From Deltaproteobacteria bacterium (lineage in GTDB: Bacteria > Desulfobacterota > DSM-4660 > Desulfatiglandales > B25-G16), in assembly GCA_003646875.1 (NCBI GenBank), contig QMLT01000133.1, positions 1 through 5,633 of the forward strand: DNA of 5,633 nucleotides, given 5' to 3'. This document shows, piece after piece, positions 1 through 5,050 of this stretch (positions are counted from its first letter, which is position 1; each line of letters begins with the position of its first letter). The notes beneath the pieces are model-generated. The model saw only the letters and a list, made by a program, of their open reading frames with translations. It was not told the origin of the DNA and made no database searches. The position numbers and the translations under genes were made by a program.

Positions 1-304
1 CTTTCGGGCCTAACACATTGAGCAGGCCCCCTGAGCGTACTACCAGAGGAAAGGCATTGAAAGAGTGTACACCATGCAGCCTCATGGAAAGATTGCTGGC
101 CACATAAAACCACAGGGGGACCTCCTGTTTCTTCCGGGGACTCGGGTAGGTCTCGGCAAGTTTATCCAGGATCGCCTTGGCCTTAATGAAGCTGAAAAAT
201 TCCGTCTCAAATACCTCGCTGGCAGACTCTATATAGTCAAATTCTCCCTCACCAAGGGCCTGCACTATGAGAGGTTTATTTTCCTCGAAGATTACGAGGT
301 CCAT
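1..304 (-). CDS. Probable transposase, N-terminal part, cut by window edge
   Basis: An open frame begins with ATG at 304-302 and stays open to the window edge, giving about 101 residues that start MDLVIFEENKPLIVQAL and contain a stretch reading LWFYVASNLSMRLHG. The start overlaps the last 13 nt of the DUF6788-like gene, as in a translationally coupled pair. I read it as a transposase because of this partner and because the sequence resembles the N-termini of transposases I recall next to such proteins; the catalytic acidic residues would lie beyond the window, so nothing here proves the activity. The opposite-strand frame over the same bases (65-319) has no recognisable features and looks like a shadow. 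The IS family cannot be assigned from this fragment, and no terminal inverted repeat can be tested because the other end is missing. Confidence 0.6.
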   Translation of the reverse strand, partial: MDLVIFEENKPLIVQALGEGEFDYIESASEVFETEFFSFIKAKAILDKLAETYPSPRKKQEVPLWFYVASNLSMRLHGVHSFNAFPLVVRSGGLLNVLGPK

Positions 305-714
305 CTAAGCCCTCGTTGAGACCTTGGTTTCTTTCTAGAAACGGGCATCTCTTCCCGGCGCATCGCCTCCATCTCATCCATGAGCTGAAGCATGTTCTTG
401 TGCACCTCGATAAGCCGTACTCGAGCGCGGCGAAGTTGCTGATAACGGCGTACCTTGCTCTTTACCTCAACGAGAAAGCCACGCGGAATTGCCCGCAATT
501 GAGTTTTGCCCTTCTCGCTTGCGCTCAAAACCATGCGATGATGGAGTTGGCCTTGAGCGCATTTGCACCCTGGTTTTCCACATTTAGTCTTCAGTTCATA
601 GACGGATCCTTTGATTACAGGCGTATCGGAAAAAAATGGTTCAATAATCTGCCTGATCTCCCTGGCTAGTCTACCAAGGGACTGCCTAACCCCAGTTTCA
701 AATTTCAAGTTCAA
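292..714 (-). CDS. DUF6788-like small protein, probable transposon accessory protein
   Basis: A protein of up to 140 residues. Its N-terminal half carries a cysteine motif, KCGKPGCKC (about residues 44-52), followed by a His pair (QGQLHHRM); this is the signature I associate with the DUF6788 family, often encoded just before a transposase. The Cys cluster suggests a small metal-binding or nucleic-acid-binding fold, which is inference. The C-terminal half is very basic and helical (RRYQQLRRARVRLIEVHK, then a Met/Glu-rich helix) and ends RGLRWTS. The start is uncertain: the frame has an upstream TGA at 718-720, and the only early starts are TTG codons at 714 and 708 inside the TTTCAAG heptamer repeat, with no Shine-Dalgarno sequence. 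The true start may lie further in or may have been lost when the repeat arose. It overlaps the transposase start by 13 nt. Confidence 0.65.
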   Translation of the reverse strand: MNLKFETGVRQSLGRLAREIRQIIEPFFSDTPVIKGSVYELKTKCGKPGCKCAQGQLHHRMVLSASEKGKTQLRAIPRGFLVEVKSKVRRYQQLRRARVRLIEVHKNMLQLMDEMEAMRREEMPVSRKKPRSQRGLRWTS

Positions 715-737
715 GTTTCAAGTTTCCAGTTTCAAGT
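696..737. repeat. TTTCAAG heptamer tandem repeat at the 3' end of cheA
   Basis: Six units with a 7-base period, read on the plus strand: TTTCAAA (696-702), TTTCAAG (703-709), TTCAAG with one base missing (710-715), TTTCAAG (716-722), TTTCCAG (723-729), TTTCAAG (730-736). The cheA stop codon (732-734) lies in the last unit, and the possible TTG starts of the next gene lie in others. The same period and a similar degenerate style appear in the gap at 4953-5050, so both belong to one kind of intergenic repeat. Function unknown. Confidence 0.8.
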
Positions 738-2342
738 ATGTCCTGACGAAGTCTGCACCTCGAGAAGATTTTCAAGGTCTAGGAGCATAGAGATGTGGCC
801 GTCCTCCATGATCCCCACACCGGAGAAAATCCTGACCTTCGACAACAGCTCCCCCAACGGCATCACCATCAATTGCCGGTTTCCGGTAATACCATCAACC
901 AAAAGGCATATCTGGCCGTTTTTCGCGTGTAATCCGCTCGTAAGGGAATCGGGGGTGTGATGCCTGAGCTTCAGGATATGGAAACCATTCCCCCCGTTAT
1001 AGTGCGCACCTAGCAATGCCCTGAGATCATACAAAGACTTTCTTTCCTGTGGTGAAATACGATCCCGTCTCTCAATAGATTCCACGTTTGATGTGGGAAT
1101 AGAAAGGGCATAGTCGCCCACGTAAAATGTGACGGCATATAGAATAGACAGCGACAGCGGCAGTTTAATAATGAACTCAGTTCCTCTTGACTTCTCCGAG
1201 TGGATGGTCATCGAACCGCCCAGATACTCAATGGCCTGTGCAACAACACTCATGCCTATACCTCTGCCGGCCATGTCTGTGGTTTCCGATACCGACGAAA
1301 AGTCGGGGCTGATTATGGTATTGAAGAATTCTTCCTGAGACATCCTGGCTATCTGTTCATCTGTCATGGATCCCTTACCCTTGAGGTGCCTGATAATGGC
1401 AGGTCTATCAATACCCTGGCCATCGTCGCCTATGGAAATGATGAGACTATCCCTTTCCCTCCGTGCCTCCAGAATGATCTTACCCTCAGGGTTTTTGCCT
1501 GCACGTACGCGTTCATCTGGGGGTTCAATTCCATGGGCAATGGAATTTCTGAAGAGATGAATAAACGGTTCTCGTAAATTTGCCAGAAGAGCGATATCCG
1601 CCTGAACCTCACCCCCAATGACCTCAAATCGTACTTCTTTATTGTGCTCTTTTGCCAGGTCTCTGATGGTCTTTACAAATAGCTCGAAAAAATCACCCAC
1701 TGACATCAGTCGCAATTGGGCCAATCGAAAGCAAAGGCCTTTCAACAGGGATGTATAGCGGTCGATCCAGTTTTTAAGGCCTGATGATATCTGTTCTTGA
1801 GAGAGGGGAGGGAGTGCCTTTTCTGAGAGCAGGATTTCCTGGGAAAGGCCAAGAAGTTCCTCGATCAGGGAATATTGTACCTGGACTTGGTTTATCTTTT
1901 TATTCGGTGAAGGGGTGGAGGAGTGTGGTGAGTCTACATGCTGGACTTTGTTTGCCGATTCCTCCGGGCCCTTTTCGAATTGAGAGGTGAGGCTACTGTA
2001 CCATCTCTGATTTTCATGGGAGTCAGTCTCGCCCTTCCTTGCCACCAGGAGTCTCAGCAGGTCTGCTCCATCAAAAAGCAGCTGCACTGCATTGGCTGTA
2101 GCCTCCATGGTGCCCTGTTGGAACTCTTTACACCAGTCCTCCATGGAATGGCTCAGGCCGGTGATCTTGTCCAGACTGAGGGCCCTGGCCATTCCTTTTA
2201 TGGAGTGAACCTTGCCATGGATCTCGCTCCATAGGCTACGATTGAGCAGGTCCTTTTCCACCCGCATCAGAAGGTCGTCTAGTTCTTTAAGATACCTTTC
2301 TGACTCCTGGGCGAAGATCTTTTCATACTTTGTGAGGTCCAT
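732..2342 (-). CDS. cheA: CheA-type chemotaxis histidine kinase without an obvious P2 domain
   Basis: A 536-residue cytoplasmic kinase that should autophosphorylate under MCP/CheW control and pass phosphate to a response regulator, most simply the REC-PAS protein of this cluster. Domains in order: HPt with phosphoacceptor His46 in HSIKG (about 1-105); a polar Ser/Pro/Asn-rich linker (about 106-150); dimerisation helices (about 155-230); HATPase with N-box HLFRNSIAHGIE (262-273), G1 box DDGQGID (306-312), an FSSVSETTDMAGRGIGM segment ending in the G2 box (359-364) and GTEF (387-390); and a C-terminal CheW-like P5 domain (about 398-530). All catalytic motifs are intact. The linker is too short for a normal P2 (CheY/CheB-docking) domain, and E. 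coli CheA is about 654 residues. I chose ATG 2342 (MDLTKYEKIF) because it begins the HPt domain; the frame is open to 2492, but that extension translates the palindromic insert of cheW. The start overlaps the end of cheW by 20 nt and has only a weak purine-rich stretch upstream, suggesting coupled translation. Confidence 0.93.
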   Translation of the reverse strand: MDLTKYEKIFAQESERYLKELDDLLMRVEKDLLNRSLWSEIHGKVHSIKGMARALSLDKITGLSHSMEDWCKEFQQGTMEATANAVQLLFDGADLLRLLVARKGETDSHENQRWYSSLTSQFEKGPEESANKVQHVDSPHSSTPSPNKKINQVQVQYSLIEELLGLSQEILLSEKALPPLSQEQISSGLKNWIDRYTSLLKGLCFRLAQLRLMSVGDFFELFVKTIRDLAKEHNKEVRFEVIGGEVQADIALLANLREPFIHLFRNSIAHGIEPPDERVRAGKNPEGKIILEARRERDSLIISIGDDGQGIDRPAIIRHLKGKGSMTDEQIARMSQEEFFNTIISPDFSSVSETTDMAGRGIGMSVVAQAIEYLGGSMTIHSEKSRGTEFIIKLPLSLSILYAVTFYVGDYALSIPTSNVESIERRDRISPQERKSLYDLRALLGAHYNGGNGFHILKLRHHTPDSLTSGLHAKNGQICLLVDGITGNRQLMVMPLGELLSKVRIFSGVGIMEDGHISMLLDLENLLEVQTSSGHT

Positions 2343-2886
2343 AGTGCAATTCTGATACTTTTTTCCAGATATGCTCAGGGGTAATGAGCCGTACAGTACA
2401 TTCTTCCTCCCGCCCGCAACGCTCTCGCCCTGGGCGCCTCGCTCTGCTCGGCAGGCGGGCCGGCTTGCGAGGCTGGCGAGCCTGCCCGGCATCGATAGCG
2501 CTCATGCGGGGCGAGCGGGGAGCATAGACAGTCTGCTCCCTCTTATTATCCTCAACCCATATCAGGCCGATTATTTTATCAGGGAGCAAAGCCAGTTTTT
2601 TGGAGGGCCACTTCATGAGAATAATACGAGAATTCTCGAGGCCTGCCCGCCATCGTCCGCCTGAGGCGGGCTCAGGCGAGGTGGGCGGGTACAACGCTTC
2701 CCTTTGTCCCAGAAGACTTCCAATATGGATAACATCAAACACCTCTCCCCTGTAATACATCACTCCCATATGACAGTGAGGTACGAGGGGAACAGGTGTT
2801 ACTTTGACCTCATCCACCACCCGGTGGATATACTGGGCCTCTATTCCCAGGTATTTGTCCGCTGCCTTAAAGGCGAACCATTCCAT
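2323..2886 (-). CDS. cheW: CheW-type coupling protein carrying two in-frame palindromic-element inserts
   Basis: A 187-residue adaptor that would join the MCP tip to the CheA P5 domain in the signalling array. The CheW fold is visible in pieces: FKAADKYLGIEAQYIHRVVD (about 6-25), PLVPHCHMGVMYYRGEVFDVIHIGSLLG split around residues 33-60, then SRIILMKWPSKKLALLPDKI (86-105) and IGLIWVEDN (106-114), with a C-terminal helix ITPEHIWKKVSEL (168-180). Two segments look foreign: residues 66-82, Pro/Gly/Arg-rich, and residues 121-161, extremely Arg/Pro-rich. Both come from GC-rich palindromic DNA, and both keep the frame. Removing them leaves about 129 residues, near a compact CheW domain. The start ATG is 2 nt after the MCP stop with no strong Shine-Dalgarno, so translation is probably coupled. 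The inserts fall in probable surface loops between strands, and function may survive, but this is untested; a damaged CheW is the alternative. Confidence 0.9.
   Translation of the reverse strand: MEWFAFKAADKYLGIEAQYIHRVVDEVKVTPVPLVPHCHMGVMYYRGEVFDVIHIGSLLGQREALYPPTSPEPASGGRWRAGLENSRIILMKWPSKKLALLPDKIIGLIWVEDNKREQTVYAPRSPRMSAIDAGQARQPRKPARLPSRARRPGRERCGREEECTVRLITPEHIWKKVSELHYGPHKV
2404..2526. repeat. GC-rich palindromic element inside cheW (larger copy, about 123 nt)
   Basis: A strongly GC-rich block within moderate-GC coding sequence, translated in frame as CheW residues 121-161. It holds several nested or adjacent inverted repeats: GGCAGGC (2450-2456) with GCCTGCC (2480-2486), enclosing GCCGGC (2459-2464) with GCTGGC (2472-2477, one G-T wobble); CCCGGCAT (2485-2492) with ATGCGGGG (2504-2511, 7 of 8 paired); and CTCGCCC (2424-2430) with GGGCGAG (2509-2515) closing most of the block. 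Bases 2480-2494 match the end of the smaller insert at 2641-2655 in 14 of 15 positions. Exact ends are estimated from where the CheW-like sequence stops and resumes. Confidence 0.75.
2641..2691. repeat. GC-rich palindromic element inside cheW (smaller copy, 51 nt)
   Basis: An imperfect hairpin: outer stem CCCGCC (2646-2651) with GGCGGG (2684-2689), an unpaired internal loop, inner stem CGCCTGAG (2658-2665) with CTCAGGCG (2671-2678), and loop GCGGG (2666-2670). It is translated in frame as CheW residues 66-82 (YPPTSPEPASGGRWRAG). Its length of 51 nt is a multiple of three. Bases 2641-2655 nearly equal 2480-2494 of the larger insert. Pro/Gly/Arg-rich peptides of this kind are what one expects from the translation of mobile palindromic repeats. 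Confidence 0.8.
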
Positions 2887-2888
2887 TG

Positions 2889-4148
2889 TTAGCTTGCACC
2901 AAGTCTGAAACGCTGCTGTGTTTCCATCATCTTCTCTGAAAGTGCGTTCAGAGATTGCATGGCATTGACAATCTCTTTCATGTCCTTTTCCTGGCTTTTG
3001 GTTGCTATGGTGGTCTTCTGGGTAGACACAAAATTCTCCTGGGCAAGCCGCGAAAGATCCTGAAAATAACTCAAAAGACCTCTCATCTGTCTTGCCTGCT
3101 TCTCTGTTACTTCCTCCATTTCCTGGACTTTGAGGAAAATATCTTTCACTCCAGACAGCATCTCACCAAATGTATCCACTATGCCATGGATAATTTCCCG
3201 GCCTTTATTGATACCGGCCTGACTCTTTGATAGAGCCTCTATAACCGCCTTATTGTCCTCAAGGATTCCCTGCACTATCGTTTCTATCTCCTGGGACGAC
3301 TGCTTGGAGTTTTCAGCCATGCTTCTTATTTCATTGGCAACAAGGGCAAAGCCTTTCCCCATTTCACCCGCCCTTGTTGCCTCAATAGAGGCATTAAGGG
3401 AAAGGAGATCTGTCTTCTGTGCGATCTCATCCATTACCTTTATAACCAATTGAATCTTTTCAACCTTATTGGACAACCTGTATATGGGTTTAGTATATTC
3501 AACCATCTGTTTGAGCACCTCTTGCAGGTGGTTCAGGGTTTCACGGGCATTAATCTCTCCAGTCTCGGTCTTATGCCGCGCCTCATTAATCTTGGAGACG
3601 ATGTCGGCCGATTGTTTGACGATTTCGTCCATCTCCTTCAATCCATCATCCACCTTGAGTGACGTTTTTTGAACAATCAGGGTCTGCTCCTCTGATCCTT
3701 TGGCAATAGCCGTCGCTGACTGGTCTATTTTATGGCTGTTTTCCAGCACCTTTTTTGCCAGTTTGATGAGATTTTCATTGGTTTCCTGCACCTGCTGAGA
3801 AGCGTTTTTCATCTCGGATAGCATACCCCTGAGATGACTCACCATGAGCGCGAAAATCTCTTCCAGATTGCGCACTTCATCTTGAGATAAGAGGGGTATT
3901 TCCCTGGAGAGATCTCCTTGACTGATTTCCCTGGCAACATTACTGAGATTGTTCAGCCTCCTTACCAGGGATCTGGAAAAAACACTGCCGAAGATAACCC
4001 CAGAGGCCATGGCCAGGGCACTGGAGATTGCCTGGGCGAGATAGAAATCATTTGTTATTCGGTTGACAACACCAACTACCACCATGACAATCAAGAGCAA
4101 GGCCAAAAAGCTGAGGATGAGTTTGTTTTTTATGCTTGTTCTACCCAT
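2889..4148 (-). CDS. Methyl-accepting chemotaxis protein with two TM helices and no periplasmic sensor
   Basis: A 419-residue inner-membrane chemoreceptor. TM1 is about residues 10-28 (LILSFLALLLIVMVVVGVV) and TM2 about 38-57, with only about 9 residues between them, so there is no extracytoplasmic ligand domain. A HAMP domain follows (about 58-112, including NNLSNVAREISQGDL and the DEVRNLEE segment), then a long coiled-coil signalling domain. The hairpin tip is clear at about 242-279: IAQKTDLLSLNASIEATRAG followed by EMGKGFALVANEIRSMAE. It departs slightly from the usual tip, with KTD where QTN is common. The C-terminus (RFRLGAS) lacks a CheR-docking pentapeptide such as NWETF. The start overlaps the REC-PAS gene by 8 nt and has a good Shine-Dalgarno inside that gene; the stop is 2 nt before cheW. 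Input probably comes from the membrane, the cytoplasm or a partner protein (inference). Confidence 0.93.
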   Translation of the reverse strand: MGRTSIKNKLILSFLALLLIVMVVVGVVNRITNDFYLAQAISSALAMASGVIFGSVFSRSLVRRLNNLSNVAREISQGDLSREIPLLSQDEVRNLEEIFALMVSHLRGMLSEMKNASQQVQETNENLIKLAKKVLENSHKIDQSATAIAKGSEEQTLIVQKTSLKVDDGLKEMDEIVKQSADIVSKINEARHKTETGEINARETLNHLQEVLKQMVEYTKPIYRLSNKVEKIQLVIKVMDEIAQKTDLLSLNASIEATRAGEMGKGFALVANEIRSMAENSKQSSQEIETIVQGILEDNKAVIEALSKSQAGINKGREIIHGIVDTFGEMLSGVKDIFLKVQEMEEVTEKQARQMRGLLSYFQDLSRLAQENFVSTQKTTIATKSQEKDMKEIVNAMQSLNALSEKMMETQQRFRLGAS

Positions 4149-4935
4149 TGTTTGTGTCCTCCATGGCCACGATCCACCCGGCTATTTTACCGTCTATCTT
4201 AAGAGGTGAGACGATTATTCGGATATTCTGAGAGCGGATGGTGGAGTAAAAGGTGATTTTTCTAGATTCCTCGCTCTGGATCACACCCTTTAGTGCGTCG
4301 ATTACTTTTGCCTTTTCTATTTTCGGAAATACGGCTGTGATAGGGCGATTCAGTGCCTCTTCAAGGGATCTATTCACTATAGTGAGGGCCAATGAATTGG
4401 CGTTTATGATCCTGGCATCCCTGTCAACGACGATGATTCCAATGCCGATGCTTTCTGTGACTGCCTGGTGAAAAACAACCGTGTCCATCAATTCCACCGT
4501 AGCTTGCCTCGGGTATAGCTTTCCTGGTTCCAAAAGATCCTCGCCGTTTGGAGGGGGGAAAGGTTGTTTCTCTATCCTATCCATACATTTATTGACGTGA
4601 TCCGCCATTTGTTCCATGGGCCCTTTTGCGATATAGTAGTCGGCACCTATTTCATTGAGCCCGTCCAGCTGTTCAATGAGAGTTCCTGAGATAGTAATAA
4701 TAGGGAAACGGGCGTCTGGGAATTTCTTGCGGGTAAATTTAATGAATTGTTTCCCATTTATCTTTGGCATTACCAGGTCCACAAACAGGAGATCAACCGA
4801 TTCTTCCTCTAGTTTTGATATGCCCTCCTTGCCGTCATAGGCCTTAATGACCTCGTATCCCCTTTTTTCGAGTAACTCGGTAAGAAATTCCACAAAGAAG
4901 AAATCGTTATCCACCACCAGTGCTTTTTTAGACAT
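4141..4935 (-). CDS. Response regulator: receiver (REC) domain fused to a C-terminal PAS domain
   Basis: A 264-residue cytoplasmic protein. The receiver domain (about 1-120) has the acidic pair D9 and D11 (VVDND), phosphoacceptor D53 in FVDLVMPKINGKQF, S83 (ITISG) and K104 (YYIAKGP), so it is complete for phosphotransfer. After a Pro-rich linker (about 122-145) comes a PAS-like domain (about 155-260: IGIIVVDRDARIINANSLAL, then RPITAVFP, IIVSPLKIDGKIAGWIVAMED). There is no DNA-binding, GGDEF or other enzymatic output, so it probably acts by protein contact or senses a small ligand. It is the first gene of the cluster and the likely CheA target. I chose ATG 4935 (MSKKALVVDND) because it directly precedes the first receiver strand and has a GGGTGAG Shine-Dalgarno; the in-frame ATG at 4986 would add 17 residues translated from the ATTGNNN repeat. 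It ends with an 8-nt overlap with the MCP gene. Confidence 0.9.
   Translation of the reverse strand: MSKKALVVDNDFFFVEFLTELLEKRGYEVIKAYDGKEGISKLEEESVDLLFVDLVMPKINGKQFIKFTRKKFPDARFPIITISGTLIEQLDGLNEIGADYYIAKGPMEQMADHVNKCMDRIEKQPFPPPNGEDLLEPGKLYPRQATVELMDTVVFHQAVTESIGIGIIVVDRDARIINANSLALTIVNRSLEEALNRPITAVFPKIEKAKVIDALKGVIQSEESRKITFYSTIRSQNIRIIVSPLKIDGKIAGWIVAMEDTNNG
4158..4162 (-). promoter_or_regulatory. Ribosome binding site of the MCP gene, inside the upstream gene
   Basis: On the minus strand GGAGG lies 9 nt before the MCP ATG (4148-4146), within the last codons of the REC-PAS gene. It supports this MCP start and translational coupling across the 8-nt overlap. Confidence 0.75.
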
Positions 4936-4939
4936 TTGG

Positions 4940-4946
4940 CTCACCC
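4940..4946 (-). promoter_or_regulatory. Ribosome binding site deciding the REC-PAS start
   Basis: On the minus strand GGGTGAG stands 4 nt before the ATG at 4935-4933. The alternative start at 4986 has only repeat sequence in front of it, so this site favours the shorter protein. Confidence 0.6.
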
Positions 4947-4952
4947 AATTAA

Positions 4953-5050
4953 ATTGATTATTGTCTATTGAAAATTGAATATTCAAGGAAAGCCTTTAAT
5001 AAGTAGATAGCAATTGTCAATATTCAATTATCAATCTTCAATTAATCAAT
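4953..5050. repeat. Facing heptamer repeats (ATTGNNN / CAATNNN) forming a large imperfect inverted repeat
   Basis: The gap between the ATPase gene and the REC-PAS gene (4936-5041) is almost wholly repeats. On the plus strand the left array is ATTGATT, ATTGTCT, ATTGAAA, ATTGAAT (4953-4980, then ATTC). The right array is CAATTGT, CAATATT, CAATTAT, CAATCTT, CAATTAA (5011-5045, then TCAAT). The arrays are inverse complements: 4953-4985 pairs with 5017-5050 at about 28 of 33 positions, with one gap, around a spacer of about 31 nt. The right arm contains the ATPase stop codon (5042-5044). A stem this long could form in DNA or RNA, but it is AT-rich with no classical GC stem plus U-tract, so I do not call it a terminator. 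A TTGACA hexamer (minus strand, 5020-5015) falls in it without a convincing -10 partner. Confidence 0.8.

Larger units (their letters stand above)
1..714 (-). mobile_element. Partial insertion-sequence-like element (DUF6788-like gene plus transposase)
   Basis: Two overlapping minus-strand genes, a small Cys-motif protein and a probable transposase start, form a two-gene unit downstream of cheA. The unit starts at or inside the heptamer repeat at 696-737 and runs out of the window at position 1. I saw no terminal inverted repeat or target duplication at the visible end, so the boundary at about 690-714 is a guess. The insertion lies just after the cheA stop and does not break the chemosensory genes. 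Confidence 0.45.

Noticed and set aside
316..669. Plus-strand 117-residue frame opposite the DUF6788-like gene
   Set aside because: No recognisable motif or plausible composition; the opposite strand has the KCGKPGCKC family signature. It is a shadow frame.
1200..1577. Plus-strand 125-residue frame inside cheA
   Set aside because: It lies opposite the conserved CheA ATPase domain and shows no features of its own.
2343..2492. N-terminal extension of CheA by 50 residues starting at ATG 2492
   Set aside because: The extra residues translate the palindromic insert and the end of cheW in another frame. The HPt domain begins directly at ATG 2342.
2404..2691. CheW as a frameshifted pseudogene
   Set aside because: The frame is continuous through both inserts, and CheW-like sequence resumes in the same frame after each one, so the gene is intact at sequence level.
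4936..4986. N-terminal extension of the REC-PAS protein starting at ATG 4986
   Set aside because: It would encode repeat-derived residues (MNIQFSIDNNQFN...), whereas ATG 4935 has a Shine-Dalgarno and directly precedes the receiver domain.
4990..5020. Sigma-70 promoter for the chemosensory operon (minus-strand TTGACA at 5020-5015)
   Set aside because: The hexamer is part of the ATTGNNN repeat, and I found no good -10 hexamer 16-18 nt downstream.
4953..5050. CRISPR array
   Set aside because: The repeat unit is 7 bases with no long spacers, and the two halves face each other.
4953..5050. Intrinsic terminator after the ATPase gene
   Set aside because: The stem is AT-rich with a loop of about 31 nt and lacks a GC-rich stem followed by a T-run, so it is not a typical terminator although a role in RNA structure is possible.
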